Part shown: piece after piece, positions 55,958 through 64,000 of the stretch
Layout of the letters: each line of letters opens with the position of its first letter
How positions within the stretch are numbered: position 1 is the first letter of the stretch
Assembly (NCBI RefSeq): GCF_029761915.1
Contig: NZ_CP121695.1
Location: forward strand, 7,097,501-7,161,500
Length of the DNA stretch: 64,000 nucleotides
DNA from: Bradyrhizobium sp. CB1650
GTDB lineage: Bacteria > Pseudomonadota > Alphaproteobacteria > Rhizobiales > Xanthobacteraceae
Reading direction: 5' to 3'
Notes under the pieces: generated by a model
The model's input: the letters and a program-made list of their open reading frames with translations, nothing else
Told to the model about the DNA's origin: nothing
The model's database searches: none
Made by a program: the position numbers and the translations under genes

Positions 55958-57124
55958 TTAATCCGCGAGCTGAAACCGCTCGAAGCGATCGAGTTCGTCC
56001 TCGATTTTCTGTTTCAGCACCTTGCGGCCGGCGGTCTTCCGGCCATTCCCGACCCAGGTCCATTTCTGCATCAAGAGCTTCTTGTTCTGGCGGTCGGTCT
56101 TGAGGTCGAGCGCGGCGACGATCTCGTCGCCGACCAGCACGGGAAGCGCGAAATAGCCGAACTTGCGCTTTGGCTTCGGCACGTAGGCTTCGAACAGATG
56201 GTTGTAGCCGAAGAAGAGATTGGTGCGCTTGCGCTGGATGATCAGGGGATCGAACGGCGAGAGTATGTGGACGAGATCCGGCGAAATCCCCTCGCCATTC
56301 GCCTCGAGGGAGGCCGGCGCCGTCCAATGCTCCTGCTTGCCGGCGCCTTGAAGCGCGACTGAGACGAGCTCGCCGCGGCGGACGCGCGCCGCGATCAGGC
56401 GCGCCACTGCCTTCTTGCTCGGCGCGTCGAGATGGCACACCGAATCCAGGCTGACGACGCCTTGGGAGCGCAGGGCCCGGTCGAGCAGATAAGCGGTGAT
56501 GTCCTTTGTCGAGGCCGGCTTCGGCAGCTTGTCCCAGCCGAAATGGCGCGTCATCAGCTCATAGGTCTTGAGCATGCCCTGGCGCTCGCTGATGGTGACG
56601 ACGCCGGTATAGAAGGCGAGCTGCAATGCCCGCTTCGAGGGCTTGCGGCTCTGCCACAGGTGCTCCTTCTCGGTGAGCACATCATCCTCGATGTCGCGGA
56701 TCGTCAGGGGACCGGCGCGCACCAGCCGCATCACCTTGCGCATGTCGGCCGGCGTCACCGAGGCGTACCATTTGTGCCCGTCGCGGCGATGCTCCCGCAT
56801 CGCGGGCAGAAAGAAGCGGAAGTCGTTCGTCGGCACGTAGGACAGCGCATGCGTCCAGTATTCGAACACGCTCTTGTCGACACTCTGGGCAAGGCGCAGA
56901 TCGGCGCGGCGGTAGGACGGGATGCGGCTGTAGAGGATATGATGATGGCAGCGCTCGATCACGTTGATCGTGTCGATCTGCACGTAGCCGAGATGGGCCG
57001 TCGCGTCGGCGACGGCGCGGGCGCCCTCCCCGAACGGCGCACGCGCATCGAGCCGCTGGGCACGCAGCCACATCTGCCGGGCCTGTGTGGTGCTGAGCGG
57101 AAACGGTTTGGGCGTGCGGGACAT
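55958..57124 (-). CDS. YcaQ/AlkX-like winged-helix DNA glycosylase family protein
   Basis: This 388 aa protein matches the HTH_42/YcaQ family: LGYVQIDTINVIERCHHHIL near residues 45-65, the catalytic-type QID motif in it, and VHILSPFDPLIIQRKRTNLF and FALPVLVGDEIVAALDLKTD toward the C-terminus. YcaQ (AlkX-related) unhooks interstrand cross-links or removes alkylated purines from DNA. The E. coli YcaQ is 410 aa, so length fits. The gene is on the minus strand and not clearly in an operon. The start at 57124 is the first ATG and fits the family. Confidence 0.9.
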   Translation of the reverse strand: MSRTPKPFPLSTTQARQMWLRAQRLDARAPFGEGARAVADATAHLGYVQIDTINVIERCHHHILYSRIPSYRRADLRLAQSVDKSVFEYWTHALSYVPTNDFRFFLPAMREHRRDGHKWYASVTPADMRKVMRLVRAGPLTIRDIEDDVLTEKEHLWQSRKPSKRALQLAFYTGVVTISERQGMLKTYELMTRHFGWDKLPKPASTKDITAYLLDRALRSQGVVSLDSVCHLDAPSKKAVARLIAARVRRGELVSVALQGAGKQEHWTAPASLEANGEGISPDLVHILSPFDPLIIQRKRTNLFFGYNHLFEAYVPKPKRKFGYFALPVLVGDEIVAALDLKTDRQNKKLLMQKWTWVGNGRKTAGRKVLKQKIEDELDRFERFQLAD

Positions 57125-57175
57125 TGCAAAGGCAATGTAGCGGGATTCGCGCCCAGCGAAAGATGAGGACGGGTG

Positions 57176-57490
57176 TCAGCGGCCGTCCTTCGGCGTCCTG
57201 GACCGATCGCCGAGGCTGCCCGTGGCGATGTCGGGCTCGCAGGAGGCCCTGCCCCGTTCCGCCGCCTGGCAACGGTAGACGCTGCCGGTGAGACGGTCGA
57301 CCAGCCACATGTTCTCGTCGGACGGACCTTCGATGCCGACATAGCGGCTGGTGAGACCCGTGATCAGCGTCGACAGCAGAATCGCCACCGCGATCATCGC
57401 TGCGCCGACATAGATGGACATGGAGCTCAGGAAGGCTGGCCGATCCGGCGGGCCGCCACGATGGAACTGATAGTCACTCGGCCTGGGCAC
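57176..57490 (-). CDS. Small single-pass membrane protein, unknown function
   Basis: This 104 aa frame has one membrane helix (YVGAAMIAVAILLSTLITGL, about residues 27-46) and a mature part with two cysteines (VYRCQAAERGRASCEPDIAT) that would face the periplasm. It starts at a GTG (57490); an ATG at 57421 gives an 81 aa form starting at the helix. It is 51 bases upstream of the YcaQ-like gene and may be co-transcribed with it. No family recognised. Confidence 0.6.
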   Translation of the reverse strand: MPRPSDYQFHRGGPPDRPAFLSSMSIYVGAAMIAVAILLSTLITGLTSRYVGIEGPSDENMWLVDRLTGSVYRCQAAERGRASCEPDIATGSLGDRSRTPKDGR

Positions 57491-57633
57491 TGGATGGAAC
57501 TCGGCTCACTTCCTTGGCGGTCGTCGGATCAAGAGTGCTGCTAGGCGCGCATCTGGCCGAATTCTTGTTCGCAGGCAGGCCATCACGCGACGGCTTTGCG
57601 ACGAAGGATGAGCGCAGGTTTCCAATGCGAAAG

Positions 57634-57661
57634 GCGGCCCGGACCAGGCCGCCTTCGCTTC
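57634..57661. terminator. Hairpin downstream of the metacaspase gene
   Basis: AAGGCGGCC pairs with GGCCGCCTT around a 7-base loop, 13 bases after the metacaspase stop (minus strand). The following bases are TTCGCATT, so the U-run is weak. Confidence 0.5.
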
Positions 57662-57673
57662 GTGCCTTGCCTC

Positions 57674-59089
57674 TCAGCGGCGGCCGAACAGCCCGCCCAT
57701 CATGCCGCCGAACAGACCGCCGGGGCCGCCCATCGGATGACCACCGCCACCGCCGCCATAATGGCGTCGGCTGCCACCACCGGTGGAACGGCGACGCACC
57801 GGCTCATCGTCTGCCTGCTCGGAGGAGGCGGCGCGGGTCGAAACGATCTCCGACAGCAGGGCGTTGTGCTGGCGCTTGTTGAGGTAACCCGTGGCGGGAT
57901 AGCCACGGGCCGCCTGCCACCGCTTGATCACGGAACGGGTCTCGTCGTCGAACTTCCCGGTCACCTTGACGTCGAAGCCGAGCCCGGTGAGGCGGCGCTG
58001 CGCGTCCCGGCGCTGTCCCTTGTCGAGACCGATCTGGTCTTCGGTGACCTGATTGGCTTCTTCAGTGAACGTCGCGGGATCGATCCCGGCCGACAGATTG
58101 CGGGTAGTGTTGGACGGTCCATCCTGCAAGGCGGCGATGCGGGCGAGTGCGATCGACTTGAACGTGCCGTTCGGATAGCTGGTGAGATAAGCGTTGAGCT
58201 CTTCCACCTTGTTGGAGTCCTTGATCGACCGCCAGAACTCGAGCTCGACGTCGGAGCCCTGCTTGGCCGCGGTCGACACCGCCGCGTTCGACGTATCCGC
58301 CGCGGCCGCGGCCGGCGCGCCAACCGGATTGAGATAGACGTTGCCAGTGAGGTTGGTGTGCCCCCAGGGCAATTGTCCTTTGCTGGTCTCATCACTGACC
58401 TGGGCACGAACCTTGGTCATGGCCTGTTGGATCTCGACGCCGGGCTGGGCAATGTTGGCGACCAGCGCGCGGGTGAACGGGCTGTTGGTGCCGGCCTCGC
58501 CGTCGAGCGCGGTCTGGCCGGGGCCGGTGGCAAAGGCAATCAGCGTGCCCTCGCCCGACTTCATCTCGGCAAGGCCAGTCTGCACGTTGACGGAGCGGGT
58601 AGCCTTGGCCGAACGTATCTTCGCCGCGAACGGGTTGTCGCGGCAGGCATCCAGGAACACGAGTTTCACCTTCGCGTCCGCCATGGTCTGATCGAGCGTG
58701 GTATCGACATTGATCGCCGCGCCCAGCTTGACGTCCATCTCGGATTTCAGATCTGCGTCGATCGGCAACAAATAGTTGACGCCGTTCACGGCAATGCCGT
58801 GCCCGGCATAGAAGAACACGGCGACATCGGCGCCCTCGCTCTTCTTGCCGAACTCCAGGAGCTTTGCGGTCATGGCATCGCGCGTGAGGTTGGCGCCCTC
58901 GACGACATCGAAGCCGACATTGCGCAGCACCCTGGCCATCGCCTTGGAATCGATCGCGGGGTTGGGGAGCTGCGGGACATTCCTGTAGGCGGCATTGCCG
59001 ACCACGAAGGCGACGCGCTTGTCCGCGAAAGCGGCGTTGCCGCTGACGAAAAATGCTGCGACTGAAATTGCTGCGATCAAGAAGCGCAT
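57674..59089 (-). CDS. Exported caspase-like (C14, metacaspase) protein with C-terminal domain
   Basis: This 471 aa protein has a signal peptide (LIAAISVAAFFVSGNAAFA) and a caspase-like peptidase domain (residues 25-250) with the catalytic dyad His97 in FFYAGHGIA and Cys149 in LVFLDACRDNPF. A linker region follows, then a PG_binding_1-like segment (QRRDAQRRLTGLGFDVKVTG, about residues 370-420) and a Gly/Arg-rich tail with GGGGGGHPMGG. Bacterial metacaspases cut after Arg/Lys; periplasmic forms of this layout are common in Bradyrhizobium. The start at 59089 has GGGGAG 7 bases upstream. It is divergent from the OmpA-like gene with CRP-type boxes between. Confidence 0.9.
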   Translation of the reverse strand: MRFLIAAISVAAFFVSGNAAFADKRVAFVVGNAAYRNVPQLPNPAIDSKAMARVLRNVGFDVVEGANLTRDAMTAKLLEFGKKSEGADVAVFFYAGHGIAVNGVNYLLPIDADLKSEMDVKLGAAINVDTTLDQTMADAKVKLVFLDACRDNPFAAKIRSAKATRSVNVQTGLAEMKSGEGTLIAFATGPGQTALDGEAGTNSPFTRALVANIAQPGVEIQQAMTKVRAQVSDETSKGQLPWGHTNLTGNVYLNPVGAPAAAAADTSNAAVSTAAKQGSDVELEFWRSIKDSNKVEELNAYLTSYPNGTFKSIALARIAALQDGPSNTTRNLSAGIDPATFTEEANQVTEDQIGLDKGQRRDAQRRLTGLGFDVKVTGKFDDETRSVIKRWQAARGYPATGYLNKRQHNALLSEIVSTRAASSEQADDEPVRRRSTGGGSRRHYGGGGGGHPMGGPGGLFGGMMGGLFGRR

Positions 59090-59183
59090 GATCATTCTCC
59101 CCTGATCCAAACTTCTTCGCTGCTCCCGGATCAACCTCAGTCGATCCGATCGGAGCAATCTGATCCAATTCACAACAACGCAC

Positions 59184-59199
59184 TGTGATCTGGATCACC
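59184..59199. promoter_or_regulatory. CRP/FNR-superfamily box upstream of metacaspase gene
   Basis: TGTGATCTGGATCACC has 6-bp arms GTGATC/GATCAC and fits TGTGA-N6-TCACA with one change. It lies 95 bases upstream of the metacaspase start (59089). The binding regulator is not known; a CRP-like protein is inferred from the sequence. Confidence 0.5.
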
Positions 59200-59516
59200 C
59201 GGGGGATTTCTGCTGCTCGAACCGAGCGGAAGGACGCTGCGACGGTTACTTTCTGGCTGCTGAGGCAGCGAGCAATAGCGACTGGTGACGAGCAATGGCA
59301 GTGAGATTGTACCCGCTGCGGGCCGAAGTCCAGCGACTCGCGGACACGACTTCGAAAACGCGCGCTGGACCCGCGCTCTGCTTTTGATGCGCGGTGAGGC
59401 AGCACCGGACGAGCCTCGTGCTGCACCGATGGTAAGCCACTGCCGCTGGCTGGACATGCCGTGGAAGCCGACGAGCTCCGGCGCTAAGATGCGCATGGAC
59501 TCCGAACATCTATCAA

Positions 59517-59532
59517 TGTGACCCGCATCACA
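59517..59532. promoter_or_regulatory. CRP-type box upstream of OmpA-like gene
   Basis: TGTGACCCGCATCACA is an exact TGTGA-N6-TCACA site, 67 bases before the ATG at 59599. The 509 bases between the two divergent genes (59090-59598) hold this site and the one at 59184 and no gene. Confidence 0.62.
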
Positions 59533-59598
59533 TCAGGGCGTTTGAACCTGCCCTAGGCTCGCAACATCAAGACCGCCATCAGGCGTCACAGCGAGGAT

Positions 59599-60246
59599 AT
59601 GACCATGACCCGTTTTGATAGGTTTTTCGGACTGAAGGCGATGGCTCTTGTGGCCGCGCTGTCGATGACGGCGGGCCTGGCGCTCGCCGGCGACAATAAC
59701 GTTTCCGCCAATCAGATCCTGGATGCGTTGAAGCCGAAGCCGGTGACCCGCGGCCTCTCCGTCGCTCCGCAGGCGGACACGGCCCAGCAGGCCAAGGAAT
59801 CGACCTTTCTAAACACCGTGCGCAACCGCGCGACCCGATCGCTCTCAATGGGCGAGCGCGAGCAGATCGCCGAGCTCGCAGCGACCAAACCGAAGATCGA
59901 TCTGGAGATCCAGTTCGACTACAACTCGGCCGACATCGCCAAGACCTCGATGGCCTCGGTGCAGGCGCTCGGCAAGGCGCTCTCCGATCCGGTGCTGAAG
60001 GGATCGACCTTCGTGGTCGCCGGCCACACCGACGCGATCGGTGGCGAGGAGTTCAACCAGGGTCTCTCCGAGCGGCGCGCAGACACCATCAAGAAGTATC
60101 TGGTGCAGAACTACGGCCTCAACGGCAGCGATCTCGTCACCGTCGGCTACGGCAAATCCAAGCTGAAGGATACCGCCAACGGCGCCAACCCGATCAACCG
60201 CCGCGTCCAGGTGGTGAACATGGAAACCAAGACGGCGTCGAAGTGA
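59599..60246 (+). CDS. OmpA-family (peptidoglycan-associating) protein
   Basis: This 215 aa protein has a signal peptide (ALVAALSMTAGLALAGD) and an OmpA-like C-terminal domain (residues 100-210): LEIQFDYNSADIAKTSMASV, VVAGHTDAIGGEEFNQGLSE and the ADTIKKYLVQ...GYGKSKL end. It should bind peptidoglycan. The N-terminal 60 residues are a short linker with no beta-barrel, so it is anchored only through peptidoglycan or a partner. An ATG two codons in (59605) has a better ribosome-site spacing. It is divergent from a metacaspase that also has a peptidoglycan-binding-like domain. Confidence 0.9.
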   Translation: MTMTRFDRFFGLKAMALVAALSMTAGLALAGDNNVSANQILDALKPKPVTRGLSVAPQADTAQQAKESTFLNTVRNRATRSLSMGEREQIAELAATKPKIDLEIQFDYNSADIAKTSMASVQALGKALSDPVLKGSTFVVAGHTDAIGGEEFNQGLSERRADTIKKYLVQNYGLNGSDLVTVGYGKSKLKDTANGANPINRRVQVVNMETKTASK

Positions 60247-60250
60247 TCGC

Positions 60251-60285
60251 CAAAACCGTCCGCCGCACCAACGGCGGGCGGTGTT
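60251..60285 (+). terminator. Hairpin after the OmpA-like gene
   Basis: ACCGTCCGCCG pairs with CGGCGGGCGGT (one G-U) around a short loop, a few bases after the stop. There is no U-run on the plus strand. Confidence 0.4.
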
Positions 60286-60291
60286 CTGTCG

Positions 60292-61554
60292 TCAGATCCA
60301 GCTCTGAAACAGCATCAGGCGGTTGAACGTCTGCATCGACGTACCGACAAACGCCGCCGAGATCGGCAGCATCACCGCAAAACCAAGGGCCGCGACGCCG
60401 ACATAAGCCCACAGCACCCAACGCGGCGGGCCGGCCCTGCGCAGGACATAGACGAGCGCAAGCGAGGCCGCGGTTGCGGCCGGCAGATAGTAATAGATGA
60501 AGCCGAGCGTGCGCGGCAGCAGCGCCCAGGCAAGCCAGGGGCCGAAATAGAACGATGCAATCAGGAACGCGTCCCACCGTCGCGCGACAATGAAGTCGCG
60601 CAGCACGACGCCGAGCGCAAGCAACGCCGGCCACAGTACCAGGGGATTGCCGAGGATGACGACCGCGGAAATGCGGTCTTCGGCGATCTTGTCGAACAGA
60701 AACCAGACCGGACGCACGAGTAACGGCCAGGACGGCCATGCGCTCATATAGGTATGGCCGGCAATCGCAGTGGTGGTGTTGTCGGCGAAGATGCGGCGCT
60801 GTGCCTCGGCCAGATCCGATAACGACAGTCCGTAGAGCGGCACGAAGGCCGCTAGATATGTCACCGCCGGAAGCGCCGCGAAGCAGAGCGCCACATGGTG
60901 CAGCCTGAAGTCGGGCCAGAGGTCCAGACGATACCAGTCGTCCGGCTTCGCGTCGGCAAACAGCGTGCGCCAGCCCTGCATCAGGCGGATCACCGCCACG
61001 ATGACGATGCAGACACCGAACGGAAACAACCCGCTCCATTTGCAGGCCGCAGCGAGACCGAACAGGCTGCCGGCGAAGGCGAACAGCGCGTGCGGGCGCT
61101 CTTTTCGGAAGCCGTGCATGAAGGCCGCGGTGGCGAGCAGACCGATGGCGAGCGCAAAGATGTCGAGCATCGCGATGCGCGCCTGCACGTACAGCATCTG
61201 GTTCGAGGCCGCGATCAGCGCGGCGGCGATCGCGGGTCCTTGCGCGGCGAACAGCGCGAGACCGCAGAGATAGATCGCGACGATCGCGAGCGCGCCGAAC
61301 AGCGTCCCCGGATAACGCCAGCCCAGCGCATTGTCGCCGAACGTCGCGATCGACAGCGCCATCAACTCCTTTGCCAGCGGCGGATGCATCGGGTTGAGCA
61401 CGGGCTGCGACATCACCGGCGCAATCATCTGCTTTGCTGCCGGCACATAATGCACCTCATCGAACACGAACTTCTCCGGCGTGGTGAGGCCGATCAGCAG
61501 CGCAAGATGCGCGACCAGGAAAATCACGACGGCGATCATTGCGCTCCGCGGCAT
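60292..61554 (-). CDS. PMT-family (GT39) dolichyl/polyprenol-phosphate mannosyltransferase-like protein
   Basis: This 420 aa membrane enzyme has about ten predicted helices, starting with AMIAVVIFLVAHLALLIGLT, and the GT39/PMT motifs: FDEVHYVPAAK (the acidic DE of loop 1) and NPMHPPLAKELMALSI. It would transfer a mannosyl unit from a polyprenol phosphate to protein or lipid in the periplasm. Its length is shorter than yeast PMTs, as in bacterial forms. The start at 61554 is the ATG at the head of the first helix; the frame is open to 61788. It ends 46 bases after the end of the OmpA-like gene on the opposite strand. Confidence 0.85.
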   Translation of the reverse strand: MPRSAMIAVVIFLVAHLALLIGLTTPEKFVFDEVHYVPAAKQMIAPVMSQPVLNPMHPPLAKELMALSIATFGDNALGWRYPGTLFGALAIVAIYLCGLALFAAQGPAIAAALIAASNQMLYVQARIAMLDIFALAIGLLATAAFMHGFRKERPHALFAFAGSLFGLAAACKWSGLFPFGVCIVIVAVIRLMQGWRTLFADAKPDDWYRLDLWPDFRLHHVALCFAALPAVTYLAAFVPLYGLSLSDLAEAQRRIFADNTTTAIAGHTYMSAWPSWPLLVRPVWFLFDKIAEDRISAVVILGNPLVLWPALLALGVVLRDFIVARRWDAFLIASFYFGPWLAWALLPRTLGFIYYYLPAATAASLALVYVLRRAGPPRWVLWAYVGVAALGFAVMLPISAAFVGTSMQTFNRLMLFQSWI

Positions 61555-61737
61555 CGACGGAACTGCAGACACGTCCAGCGGCCGTTGTGCAAATGCTTTG
61601 CGTGACAAATCTGCGTCACCTCGAGGCAAGAACGCATTGGTTCGTTCCCTTTGAACGCATTCTGCCGCGACTGTCACTAAGCATGACGCGCGTCTCGCAC
61701 CGCTTGTGATAATTCCGCCACATCGCGGGCGTGCGCC

Positions 61738-61838
61738 GTCATGCCCCGAGGGCGAGCCATCCAGTACACCGCGGCTCATCCTTATCACGCCACGGCCTCG
61801 GAATACTGGGTCGCCCGCTCCAGCGCGCGGGCGATGAC
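61738..61838. repeat. GTCATGCCCCGAGGGC-type palindromic repeat
   Basis: Begins GTCATGCCCCGAGGGCGAG and ends GCGCGGGCGATGAC, with inner ATCCAGTA / TACTGGGT-like pairing. It lies in the 312-base gap between the GT39 gene and the VOC gene, which holds no gene. Confidence 0.65.
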
Positions 61839-61866
61839 AGGGAGCACGTGGCGGGAGTATGCCGCC

Positions 61867-62355
61867 TCACGCTGCCGCGTTGCCCTCGAACGCCCGGCGC
61901 ACGCCCTCGATGTCGAGCTTGACCATCTTCATCATGGCCTGCATCGCGCGCTTTGCCGCGGCGGTGTCCGAGCTCGAAAAGAACCCGAACATCGCCTTCG
62001 GCACCACCTGCCAGGACACGCCGTAGCGATCCCTAAGCCAGCCGCATTGCTCGGCCTTGCCGCCATGGGCGAGGAAAGCGTCCCAGACGCTGTCGACCTG
62101 CGCCTGGTCCTCGCAATTGATCATCAGCGACAGCGCGTGGGTGTACTCCATCTTCATGCCGCCATTCAGGGCGACGAAGCGCTGCCCGCCCAGCGTAAAC
62201 TCGACGACGAGCACCGAACCCTCCTTCCCGGACGGATTGTCGCCGACGTTGCGTTGAACGTGCAGTATCTCCGAGTCGGGCATGAGCGAGACGTAGAAGT
62301 TCGCGGCTTCCTCGGCATTACCGTTGAACCACAGGCAGGGCGTGACCTTGGACAT
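61867..62355 (-). CDS. VOC-family protein (PhnB-like)
   Basis: This 162 aa protein has the vicinal-oxygen-chelate fold of the PhnB/3-demethylubiquinone-9 methyltransferase-like group: VTPCLWFNGNAEEAANFYVS, VVEFTLGGQRFVALNGG and CGWLRDRYGVSWQVVP. Such proteins are often annotated as methyltransferases, though most have unknown activity. It is 46 bases downstream of another VOC gene on the same strand, so the pair probably forms an operon. It is cytoplasmic. Confidence 0.9.
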   Translation of the reverse strand: MSKVTPCLWFNGNAEEAANFYVSLMPDSEILHVQRNVGDNPSGKEGSVLVVEFTLGGQRFVALNGGMKMEYTHALSLMINCEDQAQVDSVWDAFLAHGGKAEQCGWLRDRYGVSWQVVPKAMFGFFSSSDTAAAKRAMQAMMKMVKLDIEGVRRAFEGNAAA

Positions 62356-62401
62356 CGTGGATGCTCCTCTGAGGGATTGCGATTTTCCTTGAGGGAATCG
62401 A

Positions 62402-62830
62402 TCAGGCGTTGGCCATGGCGGGCTGGGTGGTGGCGGCCGCCACGTCCATCCACATCACTTCCCAGATGTGGCCGTCCGGATCCTCGAAGCTGCGGCCATA
62501 CATGAAGCCGAAATCCTGCTTCGGGCCGGGATCGGCCGTGCCGCCCGAGGCCTCCGCCTTGCCGATGATCTCGTCGACGGCGTCGCGGCTGTCGGCGGAC
62601 AGGCAGATCAGCACCTCGCTCGTGGTCTTGGCGTCCGCGATCGCCTTCGGCGTGAACTGGCGGAATTTGTCGTGGGTCAGCAGCATGACGAAAATGGTCT
62701 CGGAAATGACCATGCAGGACGCCGTCTCGTCGCTGAATTGCGGGTTCTTGACCGCGCCGACCGCCTCGTAAAAGGCGGTGGCGCGCTTGAGGTCGGTCAC
62801 GGGCAGGTTGACGAAGATCATCTTGGGCAT
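62402..62830 (-). CDS. VOC-family (glyoxalase-like) protein
   Basis: This 142 aa protein has the glyoxalase/VOC fold with FVNLPVTDLKRATAFYEAVG at the start and FMYGRSFEDPDGHIWEVMWM at the end, where the conserved DPDGHIWE supplies a metal ligand. Many family members are of unknown substrate. The start at 62830 is the first ATG. It probably forms an operon with the next VOC gene downstream. It lies 128 bases from the cupin gene. Confidence 0.9.
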   Translation of the reverse strand: MPKMIFVNLPVTDLKRATAFYEAVGAVKNPQFSDETASCMVISETIFVMLLTHDKFRQFTPKAIADAKTTSEVLICLSADSRDAVDEIIGKAEASGGTADPGPKQDFGFMYGRSFEDPDGHIWEVMWMDVAAATTQPAMANA

Positions 62831-62957
62831 CGGAAGCTCCTTGCGAAGGGTTCTGCCCAAGGACGGACGGGCCAGCAGCCATCCGACACGGCTTCCGAAT
62901 ATTTTTGGCCCGAGGCCTGCGGGGTTCTGTCGCAGATCCCGCAGACCTTCCGGCAGC

Positions 62958-63467
62958 CTACTTCGTCTCGTTCGGATCCCGGTGGACCGGATCGATCCAC
63001 AGCACCGTCTCGGGCTTCTCGACCGGCTCGATGTCGAGATTGATCGCGACCGCCTCGCCGTCACTGCGCACCAGCACGCATTCCAGCACCTCGTCGGGGC
63101 TGGCGTTGATCTCCTGGTGCGGCACATAGGGCGGCACGTAGATGAAGTCGCCGGGGCCGGCTTCCGCGGTGAACTGGAGATGCTCGCCCCAGCGCATGCG
63201 CGCTTTGCCCTTCACCACATAGATGATGCTTTCGAGATGGCCGTGGTGATGCGCGCCGGTCTTGGCGTCCGGCTTGATGCTGACCGTGCCGGCCCACAAT
63301 TTCTGTGCACCGACGCGCGCGAAATTGATCGCGGCCTTGCGGTCCATGCCGGGCGTCGAGGGCACGTTCGGATCGAGCTGGTTGCCGGGAATGACGCGCA
63401 CGCCATCATGCTTCCAGCGATCCTCGTGATCGTGATGGTGGGAGTGCGTGTGGTCGTGGCCGGTCAT
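62958..63467 (-). CDS. Cupin-domain protein with His-rich N-terminus
   Basis: This 169 aa protein has a His-rich N-terminus (TGHDHTHSHHHDHEDRWKHD) that looks able to bind metal, then a cupin fold: KTGAHHHGHLESIIYVVKGK and DFIYVPPYVPHQEINASPDE, where the HHH...E and H ligands could coordinate a metal. Activity is unknown. The start at 63467 is the ATG right before the His-rich run; the frame is open to 63524. It is upstream of the VOC pair and may be co-transcribed. Confidence 0.88.
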   Translation of the reverse strand: MTGHDHTHSHHHDHEDRWKHDGVRVIPGNQLDPNVPSTPGMDRKAAINFARVGAQKLWAGTVSIKPDAKTGAHHHGHLESIIYVVKGKARMRWGEHLQFTAEAGPGDFIYVPPYVPHQEINASPDEVLECVLVRSDGEAVAINLDIEPVEKPETVLWIDPVHRDPNETK

Positions 63468-63613
63468 TGGTCTTGCTTTCTGTTGGTTCCGTGCGCGGCA
63501 GGCTAACCAAAGCCGCGGCATCAAGCCATACCAAAATCGGAACGCTCATGGCCGCCCAGCATTGCTTTCGCGGCACGCCGCGCGGGCGAGTAATAACGTG
63601 GAGAGCTGAAGCG

Positions 63614-63643
63614 AAAAAGACCGGCCGAAGGGCCGGTCTTTTT
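63614..63643. terminator. Strong bidirectional terminator
   Basis: AAAAAGACCGGCC (63614-63626) pairs perfectly with GGCCGGTCTTTTT (63631-63643) around GAAG. The A/T runs on both sides let it end transcription from either direction; it serves the FKBP gene on the minus strand and lies upstream of the cupin gene's promoter. Confidence 0.9.
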
Positions 63644-63676
63644 GTCTGCGCCAGTCTCTCCGTCATGACCTTACGG

Positions 63677-64000
63677 TCACTTCACCGCGAGCAATTCCAC
63701 ATCGAACATCAACGTCGCATTCGGCGGGATCACGCCGCCGGCGCCGCGCGCGCCATAGCCGAGTTGCGGCGGGATGATCAGCGTGCGCTTGCCGCCGACC
63801 TTCATCGAGGCGACGCCCTCGTCCCAGCCGGCAATGACACGGCCCTTGCCGATCGGAAACTCGAACGGCTCGTTGCGATCGACGGACGAGTCGAATTTCT
63901 TGCCCTTCTGGCCGTTCTCATAGAGCCAGCCTGTGTAGTGCATCACGCAGATCTGGCCGGGTTTTGGCGAAGCGCCGGTGCCGACGACGCTATCGATGGT
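63677..64000 (-). CDS. FKBP-type peptidyl-prolyl isomerase, 5' end outside window
   Basis: The frame is open to the right edge. The 107 residues seen form most of an FKBP domain: [40 protein letters not shown] and [20 protein letters not shown], with [20 protein letters not shown] near the end. These enzymes speed cis-trans isomerisation at Xaa-Pro bonds and aid protein folding. The N-terminus and any signal peptide are outside the window, so the location is unknown. It ends 34 bases after a strong terminator on the minus strand. Confidence 0.93.
   Translation of the reverse strand, partial: TIDSVVGTGASPKPGQICVMHYTGWLYENGQKGKKFDSSVDRNEPFEFPIGKGRVIAGWDEGVASMKVGGKRTLIIPPQLGYGARGAGGVIPPNATLMFDVELLAVK

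Overview
The window reads as chromosomal DNA of a slow-growing alphaproteobacterium, most probably Bradyrhizobium or a close relative. The grounds are GC-rich coding DNA, a long (542 aa) isocitrate lyase next to an XRE/IrrE-type acyl-CoA regulator, a rhizobial glycerol ABC operon (glpDSTPQUV with glpR), FNR/FixK2-type boxes, and many short palindromic intergenic repeats of the kind common in Bradyrhizobium. The genus is inferred; no rRNA or marker phylogeny is available here. No tRNA, rRNA, CRISPR array, prophage or intact insertion sequence was seen.

Layout. 0-6.6 kb: a MoxR ATPase (cut by the left edge), a DUF58 protein, a DUF4159/BatA-like membrane protein and a second large membrane protein form one tightly packed operon. 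6.8-9.8 kb: a Zur-type operator precedes a DUF2946 protein and a ZnuD-like TonB receptor, which suggests zinc uptake. 9.9-14.8 kb: an accessory stretch of small exported proteins, a DUF2721 membrane protein and a membrane-anchored TAXI protein, with FNR/FixK2-type boxes in front of two divergent units. 15-18.5 kb: GNAT, NUDIX, metallophosphoesterase and small conserved genes. 18.5-21.8 kb: aceA divergent from an ScfR/RamB-type regulator. 22-30 kb: an ABM-domain protein, a putative exported HELLH metallopeptidase, a TPR protein, HtpX, a two-gene small-protein module, an MltB-type transglycosylase, DUF1993 and an Old Yellow Enzyme.

30-39.7 kb, all on the minus strand: a HAD hydrolase, glpR, then glpD-glpS-glpT-glpP-glpQ-glpU-glpV, ending in a strong bidirectional terminator. 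Together these encode glycerol import and glycerol-3-phosphate oxidation; glycerol kinase is not in the window. 41-47 kb, also minus strand: fadE, a thiolase, a fused hydratase/dehydrogenase and a thioesterase, i.e. a fatty-acid beta-oxidation operon whose acetyl-CoA would feed the glyoxylate shunt begun by aceA. 48-53 kb: an RND efflux adaptor, pump and TetR repressor. 53.3-55.9 kb: a scarred region with a frameshifted MazE-like antitoxin gene, an MFS transporter and the tail of an IS481-type transposase. 56-64 kb: a YcaQ-like protein, a periplasmic metacaspase divergent from an OmpA-like protein with CRP-type boxes between them, a PMT-family glycosyltransferase, two VOC proteins, a cupin and an FKBP isomerase cut by the right edge.

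No single wholly new system stands out. The most interesting signals are an asymmetric glycerol ABC ATPase pair with complementary missing motifs, the Zur and FNR/FixK2 boxes placed in front of uncharacterised small genes, the metacaspase/OmpA pair with CRP-type sites, a conserved-looking two-gene small-protein module, and a small non-coding element that looks inserted into an older repeat with a 10-bp target duplication.
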